Positions 37,171-47,085 of a stretch of 62,811 bases of DNA are shown piece after piece. Numbering within the stretch: the stretch's first letter is position 1; every line of letters starts with the position of its first letter. Origin of the DNA: Priapulus caudatus. Its lineage: Eukaryota > Priapulida > Priapulimorpha > Priapulimorphida > Priapulidae. The position numbers were made by a program, and so were the translations under genes. Below the pieces are notes generated by a model that saw nothing but the letters and a program-made list of their open reading frames with translations, did no database searches and was not told the origin of the DNA. The stretch covers positions 439,806-502,616 of the forward strand of contig NW_014577111.1 in assembly GCF_000485595.1 (NCBI RefSeq), given 5' to 3'.

Positions 37171-38457
37171 CTGCTGTTGTCATAACACCAATCAGGGATG
37201 CTCTCTCTCTCTCTCTCTCCTCTCTCTCTGTGCAGGCCCGGTTCTGCTCTCTCGTTCTCTCTGCTCTTCGTGCTCTCTCTTCTCTCGCTTCTTTCGCTCT
37301 CTCTTTCGCTCTCTCTCTTCATCCTCTCTGCTCGCATTATCCTTCCTCTCTCTCTTCTCTCTCTCTCTCTCTCTCTCTCTCCCTCGTCCGTCGCTCTCGG
37401 TCGTCTGTCTCTCTGCTCTCTCTCCTCCTCTCTCTTCTTGTCTGTCTCGTTCTTTGTCTTTCTCTCTGCTTTCTCTCTGTCTCGGCTCGTCGCGTACCTT
37501 TTTTTTTATGCTCGGCCGTGAGTTCTGATGTAGACCAGCTTCGCCGGGGGGGTTTTTACGTGAGAAGGATCGGTTATCGGGCGAGAGGCGAAGTGAAGTC
37601 TTCACACCACGCAACAACGCCATAATGGCTTTTCCAAGCTGCCTGCCGCTTGCAACGCAAACCACTAATTCTAGAAAACAGCCCACGACCTTTTGAAGCA
37701 CGCTTATCTACCGGTTTATTCCGTCGTTATTCGCGAGGAAACAGCGCATAATTTTAATGTAACGTTGGAGGGATTTGGCACACAGGGACCCAGAACACCG
37801 TATGAGTAATCTTTATCTAAATGTCGTAATTTCTGCACGAACCATCCGGCGATTCAAAATTTCGTACATTTCCAGACTTGCGATGTCACACGTACTCGTG
37901 TTGTTTCTGACACTCGGTGCCTGTTGGTTTTTTCTCTAAAAGAGTTTGTCGCGATAAGAATTGAGTGTTCAGCAGCAGTAAAACAGCCACAGTGGCGGAG
38001 TAAGACTGGAGATGTATCGTACATCAGATGCAGAGCGGGTTTTAACCTGGGCCGATACCGATGAAGCGCCGTGGGTAAGCTGTCTGTTACTCCCTAGACT
38101 TATTGAGGACGAGGCTACACACAAAATTCCACGAATGACATGTAATAACCATGAATAACTGTTAATAAGTAGAAATCCAAAGCGATCTCTTCGCACCTCT
38201 CCGATTCGTGGCGAAAATTCTTCGATTGTTGCTCAGCTGACTCGTAAAATCAACGGAATTTTTCTACGCCATATTGTTTGCGCCTTCACGATTAAATCCG
38301 CATAAGACCAATGGGGTTTATCTGTGTGCTCTGAACCACTCGCGATATAATCATATAGGTGTCTGGCTACATGCAAACATTCATATGGATGAATGTGAGT
38401 CACCGTGGAAATAAGTGATTCTTCAACATCGAAATCAAGATATACTATATATTATAG

Positions 38458-38510
<53 letters not shown>

Positions 38511-38540
38511 TGCCGGCGGCGCGTGCGTGCGCGTGTGTAT
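38458..38540. repeat. (GT)n microsatellite
   Basis: GT run at the right edge of the duplicated block, ending in GC-rich GGCGGCGCGTGCGT. From here on the sequence looks cleaner. Confidence 0.9.
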
Positions 38541-39204
38541 ATATTATGTATGTTTCTTTATTTCATTATTTATTTATAGTTCTACATGCTTATTGCGATT
38601 AGTTGAAACTCTTCAGAAATGCCGCTTATAAATAAGCTAATTTTCCCATTAGAGTGACTGGTGCAATAAACATTGCAATATACGAACGCTATTGTTCAAC
38701 CAATTAACCCAGGAATTTGCCTTAGGCCAATCACATAAATGCCATACTGATCGAGATGTGATGACATGTACAACGTTATTTGATTTTGCCAACGCAATGA
38801 ATGTACGCAGATCTATTATCTTCAATTACGTTTACTTATGAACCATTGAATAAATTTGCCAAAACGTTACATATTAGTACAACAATAATTCAGTTGCAGA
38901 TCGATGTTTTCTCATTGTCCAGCCCTTATAAGGATGAGTTTGAAGAAACTGGGTGAAAAGAAATCACTGGTAAACAGAACAATTGTCTGCTGTACTAGGC
39001 ATTCAGTGATACTAAAGTTTCGCATTAATTGTTTTCATTATTAGATTTTTTTCAACATTTATTCTGACCATGCTAACAATATCAGTGGTATGCGTTTTAA
39101 CTTCTAATGAAGATGTCGAGATGCTCACAATTATTATACACTGCGTCACACTGTATCTCATTAGCCATGGTAAACGCTAACAACATCTCGCGTACATACA
39201 ACCC
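38541..39204. other. AT-rich unannotated DNA
   Basis: No gene, RNA gene or repeat boundary is recognised in about 660 bases. Confidence 0.5.
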
Positions 39205-39234
39205 CTTTTTCTTTCTCTCTCTCTCTTCTCTTCT

Positions 39235-39288
<54 letters not shown>

Positions 39289-39417
39289 GCTTTTTTTTCA
39301 CTTTTTCTCCCTCTAGCTCTCTCACACACTCTCTCTCTCTCACTCTTTCTCCCTCTAACTCTCTCTCCTTAGCGCATTCACTCTCTCCACATATATATAT
39401 ATATATGCTATATATAT
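39205..39417. repeat. CT-rich tract with (TA)n, paralogue of 40.9 kb
   Basis: (CT)n, then CACTTTTTCTCCCTCTAGCT, a second CT patch, the block CTCCTTAGCGCATTCACTCT and finally (TA)n. The same order of blocks recurs at 40,893-41,117, so this is a dispersed or locally duplicated unit rather than a plain microsatellite. Confidence 0.75.
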
Positions 39418-39808
39418 TTGACTAGCAGTCATATATACAAAAGGTTTTATTACTGAGAATTTAAGGAGAGTAATCAGAGAGACGAGAGTCAGAGTCGACT
39501 GCAGCGGTCGGAAATTGACTGTACACGTCACAGAGCTTAATTGGTCAAGCCTACCGGCAATTAGTCTAATTAGGACATCCGTGCCAAGTTTCATTTTGTC
39601 AACAGTATATAGCTTTAGACTGGAATGAAATCCGGGGTGATGCTCCACCCGGATGCGTTCCCAACTTTAATGTCATTAATGTCGTGATATAAAAGAGATA
39701 TAAAGGGGGGCGGATCGATATAAATTAGATATCAAGGGGGGTTAGATATGAAATAGATATCAAGGGGGTGTTATATATAACGATATAATATAGCTATTAA
39801 ACTTGCAC
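39418..39808. other. Unannotated DNA with GATATAAA-type short repeats
   Basis: No gene recognised. At about 39,690-39,790 short units containing AGATAT and a G run recur three or four times. Confidence 0.5.
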
Positions 39809-40164
39809 GCCTTCGCTGCGCGAGCAAGCGAAATACAGAGCGGAGGCATGTTCGCTTCGTTTCGCTGTACTTCGCTGGCCTTCGTTGCTCGAGCAAGCAA
39901 AATTGACACTGGGGTATGTTCGCTTCGTTTCGCTCGCCTTCGCTGCGCGAGCAAACGAAATATAGAGCGGGGGCATGTTCGCTTCGTTTCGCTGGATTTC
40001 GCTGGACTTTGCTGGTCGAGCACACGAAATACAGAGTGGGGGCATGTTCGCCTTTTTTCGCTCGACTTCGCTGGACTTCGTTGCTCGAGCAAGCGAAATC
40101 GCGACAAGGGATATGTTCACTTCGTTTCGCTCGCCTTCGCTGCGCGAGCAAACGAAATATAGAG
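39809..40164. repeat. 58-69-bp minisatellite
   Basis: Five direct copies, marked by GCATGTTCGCTTCG-type blocks at about 39,846, 39,915, 39,973, 40,042 and 40,111. Each unit also contains a GCGCGAGCAA/TTGCTCGAGC pair and GAAATAYAGAG. Long frames on both strands are produced by the array and are not believable genes. Confidence 0.9.
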
Positions 40165-40223
40165 ACAGGCCACGGTAAATGTACGAACAAGATATCATGT
40201 TTTCGTAATCGTCTATGTGCTTT

Positions 40224-40247
40224 TAGTCGAGATTGCAATCTCGACTA
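40224..40247. repeat. Perfect 24-bp palindrome
   Basis: A 12-bp half, TAGTCGAGATTG, is followed at once by its inverted copy. No direct repeat flanks it. Function unknown. Confidence 0.7.
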
Positions 40248-40892
40248 TAGGGATCGCATGCGCTCCCAGCTAAACCCACCTAATAACTCAAGTGAATGTG
40301 ACATGCGCGGAGAAATACGACAAATTTAGCACGTTACTGCTCATTACTCATGAAAGCCATAGGTGAAGGACACCATAGAATGATCGAAAGTTGATCATTT
40401 GACTGGCTAAATAATAAATATTGCAATTTTATTTGGTATTATTATTATTATTAAAATTAAATATAATACTATTTGCAAGTATTATTCCACAGACAACTAA
40501 CTCAAGATGACTTGTGTGCATGTGCATGAAAACAGAATTGTGTAATTATGTTATTGTACGTCAGTGTTATGAGAAAAATATAATACATTGCCAATTTATT
40601 GTTACAGTAGTCGGGTAGCAATGTAGCATTCTCTCCGGCCCCAGCGACCACGGAGAAATAGGTTAGGTAACGAACAGTGACTAATAAACATTAAGTCCGC
40701 TGTGTGTGTGCGCGCGTTTCGTTTAAAATGCGTGGCGGACTTATGTCGGGTTTAAGGAAAGATAAGAACGCCGGCCGCGATAAGAGAGGTTCAGTGAGAT
40801 AACGCAAGGAAATCATTTGGCTGAGTGAAGCCTGGGATCTAGCAGACACGCAGTGAGCCGACGATCTAGGCTAGGGATTTTTCCGCGTTCAA
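40248..40892. other. Unannotated DNA
   Basis: No gene recognised. An AAGTCCGC/GCGGACTT inverted pair at about 40,692-40,742 encloses a GT/GC patch. Confidence 0.45.
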
Positions 40893-40988
40893 TCTATCTC
40901 ACTCTCTCTCTCTCTCTCTCAGCTTTTTCTTCACTTTTTCTCCCTTTAGCTCTCTCACACACACTCTCTCTTCTCTCTCTACTCCTCT

Positions 40989-41025
<37 letters not shown>

Positions 41026-41078
41026 TTCTTTAACTTTCTCTTTACTCTAACTCTCTCTCCTTAGCGCATTCACTCTCT

Positions 41079-41117
<39 letters not shown>
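40893..41117. repeat. CT-rich tract with (TA)n, paralogue of 39.2 kb
   Basis: Shares CACTTTTTCTCCCT, CTCTCTCACACAC and CTCCTTAGCGCATTCACTCT in the same order as 39,205-39,417 and likewise ends in (TA)n at about 41,076-41,117. Confidence 0.75.
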
Positions 41118-41122
<5 letters not shown>

Positions 41123-42395
41123 ATATATTGACAGCACTGCAAACATCACCACATAAAATTGTAATGAGTCCGAAGTGGATTTTGCACTTGCCGTGCATGA
41201 ATATTCAAGAAGCTATGCGTACACATAATTCCCTACATGCCATCGCTCATTACAAGCAAATGTACTTTCATATTAGATAAATTTTCATCAGCTAGTCATA
41301 AAATCCAGCGCAAAGAGATTGCAATAGGTACCTACCTTTCGGCTATACCCTATGATGAATTCACGCAATAAAATCGCAATTTTATCCTTGCGGATGGCAA
41401 ATGAACATGGAAGAAAACGTATAACATCACCTAATATTAAAAACATCGGGCACAAGTATAAAACAATTTCACTTAAGATGATTTTACTCAACTTAATAGC
41501 CAACGTCTTTGATAATTTCACGCGGAATGACGCTAAAATGAAATTTCCAAGGACACGGAAAAGTTTAAAGCACGCAGTCTTAATCATGTATACATAGTGA
41601 TAGCGTAGTTTTATTTTAAGATATTAACCTGCCTTTGATGAGAATATAGGCTGAGAGCTCGGAAGAAAATGTAAAGCAGAAATAAAACAGAAAAATAATT
41701 TTATAAGGTCAAGCGGCAGTAATAAGAGTAATTCACTCGTATATAAGAAATAAATATATCTAATATATATTGTAGAATATATATAAGAAAAGTAATTTAC
41801 GCATCATATATTCATATTAGATAGTATCGTAGATATGGATAGATATTAGTATTTATCACGCAAACCATTTCTCTCGATTATCGGTAACAGAGCAGATCGG
41901 TGCAACGCGAAAGATGATGCATCTTGTGATTGTAGTAAATCAATCCCTATAGATGTCTTTCTAACCGGCCCATGACTGAGACACATGAGTAGTAGGATGG
42001 GTATATTATTAGCATTTCTGCGACGAGGGCGTGCGAGTGTATGCTAGCCTACATGAGTTTGTGATACTAATGAGCTATACTAACTATGCGATCAAAGTCT
42101 AATCCGCGCACTAGAATCCGGTGGGAAACCGCATCCCTTTTATCGCGTGCATGCATTAATATTAAGCCAGCGTTGTTCATTTCTTATTCATGGCGTTGCT
42201 TTTCCGGAGATACGCATACTGAAACTCGATTTTTCCAGTAAAAATTATACACGTAGTTCCAATGATCTGTAACTCGGAATGCCGTAAGTATTAAATGCTC
42301 ATGTCATGTACAGACCACTATATCTTATAAGTTAGTGTGCACCTATTTATAATTTTAAACAATTATTTAGCGTTTATTGAAGAACCTAACGAGAA
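41118..42395. other. Unannotated DNA upstream of the Gypsy element
   Basis: About 1.3 kb of AT-rich sequence. Frames of 80-100 codons overlap on opposite strands at about 41,288-41,597. Neither has a recognisable family and they cannot both be trusted. Confidence 0.5.
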
Positions 42396-42581
42396 TGTAG
42401 TGTTCATGTAATTCCCAAACCCCCTTCGGTTCTCCCCTAGTGAGCATTCTCTGTATCAACACGAACAGGAAGTTCAGCTATAAACAGATGATCAGCATTA
42501 TGTAACCAGCAGACTTATTCAATAAAAGCATTGTGATTAAATCCAGACTTATCGTCAATTCAATCAGCCTTCAGCATCACA
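42396..42581 (+). repeat. 5' LTR of the Gypsy element
   Basis: 186 bases with TG...CA ends and an AATAAA poly(A) signal at 42,521-42,526. It is about 96% identical to the reassembled length of the right LTR, once the nested MITE and one copy of its duplicated target are excluded. Confidence 0.93.
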
Positions 42582-42583
42582 TC

Positions 42584-42600
42584 TGGCGACGAGGATGTTC
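42584..42600 (+). other. Probable primer-binding site
   Basis: TGGCGACGAGGATG begins two bases after the 5' LTR, the expected place for a tRNA primer-binding site, and TGGCGAC-type starts are common in invertebrate Gypsy elements. I have not assigned the tRNA. Confidence 0.6.
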
Positions 42601-42615
42601 TTGAATACATCAAGA

Positions 42616-43857
42616 ATGAGCAGCACTAAACATTTTATGCAGAACAATGCATTGCAAGCTGTAATTCGAACTTTTATCAGGCCAACTCACTAGCTTTGTG
42701 ATTGTGTGCCGTCTGAGCCAGCTTCGCTCAAAACGCTGAACAAACTCCCAACTAACTTAGTTGGAAGTTTGTTCAGCGTTTTGAGCGAAGCTGGCTCAGA
42801 CGGCACACAATCACAAAGCTAGTGAGTTGGCCTGATAAAAGTTCGAATTACAGCTTGCAATGCATTAGTTATAGTTGAACTAACATATGCAATGTCGGTC
42901 CCAACCTTCCCAGCATTCGATCTAACCCAAGATGGCAATATCGGGCCCAGATGAGACAAGTGGTTAGCATGTTTGACCCGTCGGCTAGTCGGAATGGACA
43001 TCGCAGATCCAGCTAGACGTTAAGCTCTGTTACTACATTATGCAGGCCCAGAAGTAGACGAAATTTATAAGACGCTTATAATACCGGATCCGGGTGAGCA
43101 TGAAACGGTTTTTGATGTATCAGCCAAGGCGCTGACAAATTATTTCAAGCCGCGCACGAACACCGCTTTTGAGGTGTACACGTTTAGACAGTGCACCCAG
43201 GAAGCCGGTGAATCTATCAATACGTATGTCACACGACTTCGGAAGCTCGCCAAGTCTTGTGGATTCGATGATACCGAGAAAGAAATCAACAATCAGATTA
43301 TCCTAGCATGCTCCTCACAAGCCTTACGGTGACTCGGTTTACGCCAAAAGCTCAAACTTTATCAATTAATCGCAGCAGCTCGAGCTCTAGAACTAAGTGA
43401 TCAACAAGCCGACAAAGTGGAATCGCTCAAAAAATCATCTGTAAATGTCATACGCAGACCAGCCAGTCGTGGTAGAGGGCAGCACCAACCTCGCGATACT
43501 GGTGGACGCCATCAGAGACATCGGTCCATGTCGAGAAATCGCTATCAGCAGCATCAGCATCGGGAAGAGTCGAACACACGAAAACAGCCAGCATCCAAAC
43601 ACACACAAACTTGTTATTTCTGAGGTGGATTCACACGCCATCAAAAAAAGTACCCTCACTGCCCCGCTACAGGCAGGGAATGCACAGCTTGCGGTTTTGT
43701 CGGATATTTTAGCAAAATCTGTCAAATGAGCCGTCGAGGTCAAAGACTCAAAATGCGATACGCGCAGAATCGGCGAACACCATGGTTTCAGGTGATGATG
43801 ACGACGAATACGTTTATTCCGTACGGGAATATCCGTCGTGTGACCAAATCGCTCTAG
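42616..43857 (+). pseudogene. gag remnant (capsid and zinc knuckles)
   Basis: The frame opens at an ATG 35 bases after the LTR but stops within 23 codons, inside a palindromic insertion. It resumes in the same frame at about 42,892 and can be followed to a TAG at 43,855. The middle part has the look of a retrotransposon Gag capsid domain (Trp/Arg-rich start, then FKPRTNTAFEVYTFRQ and an Asn-Thr-Tyr-Val segment). After a basic Arg/Gln/His stretch there are two nucleic-acid-binding knuckles. The first has lost its second Cys to a stop codon (about 43,621), and the second has Tyr where His is expected. At least four in-frame stops are present. In a living element Gag would form the particle. This copy cannot. 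Confidence 0.85.
42646..42866. mobile_element. Near-perfect palindrome inserted in gag
   Basis: Two 110-base arms (42,646-42,755 and 42,757-42,866) are inverted copies with one mismatch around a single central base. The outermost 8 bases of each end read AATGCATT, itself a palindrome, so the structure can also be read as a 205-bp palindromic insertion flanked by an 8-bp target-site duplication. The gag frame is the same on both sides but is stopped inside. Near identity of the arms within an otherwise decayed element suggests either a recent event or a library artefact. Confidence 0.8.
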
Positions 43858-43888
43858 CCCAATCAGAAAAAATAGACTACCACGATGC

Positions 43889-44098
43889 CACATAAAACTT
43901 AACACTAGTCCTGTGCAATTCATGATCGATTCCGGTGCGTCAGTAAACATCGTTGATGAGAAATCATACGACGAGTTACGCAAATAGCGACCGCACACAG
44001 AACAGCTCCAGCAACCCCGAACCATGCTGTATCCTTATGGTTCAAAAACGCCGATACCTGTCATCGGAATGTTACCGCCAACGTACGTCACCGTGAAG
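43889..44098 (+). pseudogene. Aspartic protease remnant
   Basis: In a frame shifted from gag, the active-site motif Asp-Ser-Gly-Ala-Ser occurs at about 43,925-43,939 in the context FMIDSGASVNIV, typical of retrotransposon proteases. A TAG follows about 16 codons later, and a further frameshift near 44,100 separates it from the reverse transcriptase frame. The domain is therefore recognisable but broken. It would normally cleave the Gag-Pol polyprotein. Confidence 0.8.
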
Positions 44099-44100
44099 CA

Positions 44101-45345
44101 TCGGAAAGGGCAGTATTCTACGTCGTCTCGGGGACAGGAGGTAACCTGCTTAGTTTCCGAACCGCCCAAGCACTTGTCATAATTTACATAAACTGTAACG
44201 TCAACCTAGAGGCTCAAGCAAAATCTAAAATTGTCGAAGCGTTTCCTGACCTATTCAAAGAAGGTATTGGAAAACTTCGCGGACGCCAAGCGAAACTACA
44301 CATCAACACTGATATACCGCCGAAGCAGCAACGTCATAGGAGAGTTCCTTTCCACATACGCCGAGACGTGGAATCTGAGTTAGACAGACTTATCAAACTT
44401 GACATTATTGAGAAAGCAGATGGCCCGATGCCATGGATAAGCCCTATTGTCGCCGTCCCCAAGAAAAATGGGGAAACGCGCATCTGCATTGACATGAGAG
44501 CAGCAAACGCCGCAATCATACGTGAGAAACATCCAATGCCAACAATCGACGAACTGATCTCCGATTTAAATGGCAGTACCGTATTCAGCACATTAGATCT
44601 CACGAGTGCGTATCACCAGCTTGAACTTGATCCGAAATCGCGATACATGACAACGTTTAGCACACACATTGGATTATTCCACTATAAGCGACGTCTTTTC
44701 GGCGTCACCGCAGCATCTAAAGTGTTTCTGAGCACGATCGCCGAAATTCTCAGTGATCTCAAGGGTTGTCTCAACATATCAGACGACATTATCGTTCACG
44801 GCAAAACAAAGTCAGAGCACGACGCAAACCTGAAAGCAGTTCTGAAGCGCCTACAAGACTACAGTGCCAGACTCAACTTAGAGAAATGCAAATTCGCGCA
44901 ACCTTATGTGTCATTCTATGGGCATGTCTTCGGGAAAGATGGCCTAGCAGCAGATCCAAAAAAGATCGACGCGCTTGTTAACGCTCCACCTCCAACCAAC
45001 GCATCCGAAGTAAAGTCCTTCCTAGGCATGGCGCAATACGTGTCACGTTTCGTTCCTAACTACGCCACAATCACGACGCCATTACGCGAACTGACACGAC
45101 AAGACACACCGTGGATATGGGAACGACGCCACGAAGACGCATTTCGAGATCTCCAAAAAGCACTAGCCGGGGCCCATGTTATGGAGTATTTCGATGCGAG
45201 AAAACCGTCCGAGATCATCGGCGATGCTAGCCCGACTGGTCTCGGAGCAATCTTCACGCAGAACAACAAGGTCATTAGCTATGCTAGTCGCGCCTTCTCC
45301 GAGGTGGAATCGCGCTACTCGCAAACTGACAGAGAGTGGCGTCAG
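44101..45345 (+). pseudogene. Gypsy reverse transcriptase, frame intact within the domain
   Basis: The frame is open for more than 1.2 kb and covers the linker after protease, the whole reverse transcriptase and the start of RNase H. Visible motifs are PWISPIVAVPKKNGETRICI, LDLTSAYHQL with the first catalytic Asp, the FGVTAAS block, and ISDDIIVHG with the paired catalytic Asps (Ser in place of the commoner Tyr/Ala before DD). The connection segment includes SFLGMAQYVSRFVPNYA. This order and wording are typical of K02A2.6-like Ty3/Gypsy pol. The frame is lost near 45,345 by a shift. The enzyme would copy element RNA into DNA in the cytoplasmic particle. Activity is unlikely from this copy because gag, pro and integrase are broken or absent. 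Confidence 0.92.
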
Positions 45346-45480
45346 GTCTGCTTGCAGTCGTATGGGGGGCAGAACATTTCCACCTATATGTCTACGATTC
45401 AGATTTGACGATCAGAACGGATCATAAACCGCTCCTTGGGATCGTGAACAGCATTAAACCAGCTTCTGCCAGGATCGAGA
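45205..45480 (+). pseudogene. RNase H domain, frameshifted
   Basis: Starts in the reverse transcriptase frame with IIGDASPTGLGAIFTQ (catalytic Asp) and EVESRYSQTDRE (catalytic Glu), then continues after a frameshift near 45,340 with VVWGAEHFHLYVYD and TDHKPLLGIV (third catalytic Asp). The three acidic residues of the RNase H core are all present, but in two frames. The normal run into the tether after ARIER is cut short by a deletion. Confidence 0.85.
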
Positions 45481-45704
45481 GGCAATCTTGTCTACAAACC
45501 CGGACGCGACAACATGACGAAGAACCAGCAGATGATGATCCCGATGAGACACTGGATAACGCCGGTGATGCCGACCACGAAATTCCGCCTGAGGATGGAA
45601 ACGGCAGCACTCCGCTTAAATCGTGCATACGTCAGCAGGACACACACATAGAGCGCACGCACAGGTTACCAGTCCGTTTCAGAGACTATACCGGACTACC
45701 CTAA
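45480..45704 (+). pseudogene. Integrase deletion junction and pol C-terminal tail
   Basis: Directly after ARIERQ a different frame reads LVYKPGRDNM, the segment that normally follows a few residues later at the end of the RNase H tether. A switch of frame then gives an acidic stretch (DEEPADDDPDETL) and a tail ending RLPVRFRDY, which resembles the extreme C-terminus of such pol proteins. The roughly 1-kb integrase, with its HHCC finger and DDE core, is missing from between them. The element therefore has at least two internal deletions here and could not integrate itself. Confidence 0.75.
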
Positions 45705-46180
45705 CACTTCGCAAAGAAATAAGTGTCGACTGGTAATCATGCCACGTTAAGCTCAGTTGGTGAAACAATCCAATGGCAAAGATTGGAGTATCGAGGTGAA
45801 GTACTGGTGACCTCCCCCTCTTTGTTTTCCACAAACCGAATTTGGCGTAATCACTACGTTGAGTTCTGTTCATGTCAAGAGCAACCATTTTTGAAGAGTT
45901 AGTTGTTCTTATGTGTTTTGACTGTATATTGTTTGTAATTTGTAGTTTGATTTGATATTCGCGCTGCCCTAAGTTCATGAGTTTCAGCGAACATTTCCGT
46001 ATAATCATTAGAAGACCATGATAATAGTTTTGAACATTTTAGACTCCATCATTGTTCCATATCGTGAATCCAACATAATTGTCGATAGGCTTATATTTTT
46101 AAAGTGTTACCTAACATGCCTAATCAAGGTTTCTATTATACAGACTTTGAACAATGTTAAAAGAGAACAAGTTCTTATCT
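45705..46180 (+). other. 3' untranslated part of the Gypsy element
   Basis: About 480 non-coding AT-rich bases between the pol tail and the purine tract. No envelope-like frame is seen. Confidence 0.7.
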
Positions 46181-46193
46181 AGAAAGAGAGGAA
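46181..46193 (+). other. Polypurine tract
   Basis: AGAAAGAGAGGAA lies immediately before the right LTR, the expected plus-strand primer position. Confidence 0.85.
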
Positions 46194-46433
46194 TGTAGTG
46201 TTCATGTAATTCCCAAACCCCCTTCGGCTCTCCCCTAGTGAGCATTCTCTGTATCAGCAGGAACAGGAAGTTCAGCCATAAACAGATGATCAGCATTATG
46301 TAGCCAGCAGACTTATTCATTAGGGTTTGTCTATATTCAGGCCGGTACAGGAGATAATTTGCATATTTTATCACGTGGTTTGTGTTATAACCAATCAGAT
46401 GTAATCGCGTGTTCGTGACGTCACTTCCAGCTG

Positions 46434-46807
46434 TGAAGAAGATGGTGAAGGAGGAGGAAGGGGAGAAGGGAGAAGGTGGTGGAGGAGGAGGGGAGAAGCT
46501 GGTGGAGAAGGAGGAAGGGGAGAAGGGAGAAGGTGGTGGAGAAAGAGGAGGGGAGAAGCTGGTGGAGAAGGAGGAAGGGGAGAACGGAGAAGGTGGTGAA
46601 GGAGGAGGGGAGAAGCTGGTGGAGAAGGAGGAAGGGGAGAAAGGAGAAGCTGGTGGAGAAGGAGGAGGGGGAGAAGCTGGTGGAGAAGGAGGAAGGGGAG
46701 AACGGAGAAGGTGGTGAAGGAGGAGGGGAGAAGCTGGTGGAGAAGGAGGAAGGGGAGAAGGGAGCTGGTGGAGGAGGAGGGGGAGAAGGGAGAAGGGAGA
46801 AGGTGGT
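46434..46807. repeat. Purine minisatellite, left arm of the MITE
   Basis: Units such as GGAGAAGCTGGTGGAGAAGG alternate with GGAAGGGGAGAAGG blocks. Long Glu/Gly/Lys/Arg frames over this array are not genes. Confidence 0.9.
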
Positions 46808-46832
46808 NNNNNNNNNNNNNNNNNNNNNNNNN
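46808..46832. other. Run of 25 N
   Basis: Undetermined bases in the centre of the MITE. The next nine bases, TTCCGATCT (46,833-46,841), equal the 3' end of the common Illumina adapter, so these Ns may be masked adapter rather than a scaffold gap. Confidence 0.9.
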
Positions 46833-46841
46833 TTCCGATCT

Positions 46842-47085
46842 CCCCCTCCTTCTCCACCACCTCCTCCACCAGCTTCTCCCCTCCTCCTCCACCAGCTTCT
46901 CCCCCTCCTCCACCACCTTCTCCCTTCTCCCCCTCCTCCTTCTCCACTAGCTTCTCCCCCTCCTTCTCCACCACCTCCTCCACCAGCTTCTCCCCTCCTC
47001 CTTCTCCACCAGCTTCTCCCCCTCCTCCACCACCTTCTCCCTTCTCCCCCTTCTCCTTCTCCACCAGCTTCTCCCCTCCTTCTCC
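46842..47085. repeat. Pyrimidine minisatellite, right arm of the MITE
   Basis: CCACCAGCTTCTCCCC and related blocks, complementary to the left-arm array but shorter and with different unit order. Confidence 0.9.

Larger units (their letters stand above)
34445..38445. repeat. Duplicated segment S'' (second copy)
   Basis: Homologous to 24,372-28,087, with many one-base insertions and deletions. Near 34,921-34,998 it has a GT/AA-rich stretch in place of an unrelated shorter sequence in S'. It ends at GAAATCAAGATATA followed by a (GT)n run. It contains the second copies of the GGTAA repeat, the Harbinger-like MITE, the CT tract and the MITE fragment. Confidence 0.8.

Noticed and set aside
41288-41597. 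Opposing frames of 99 and 81 codons
   Set aside because: They overlap on opposite strands, match no family and have no splice or promoter context.
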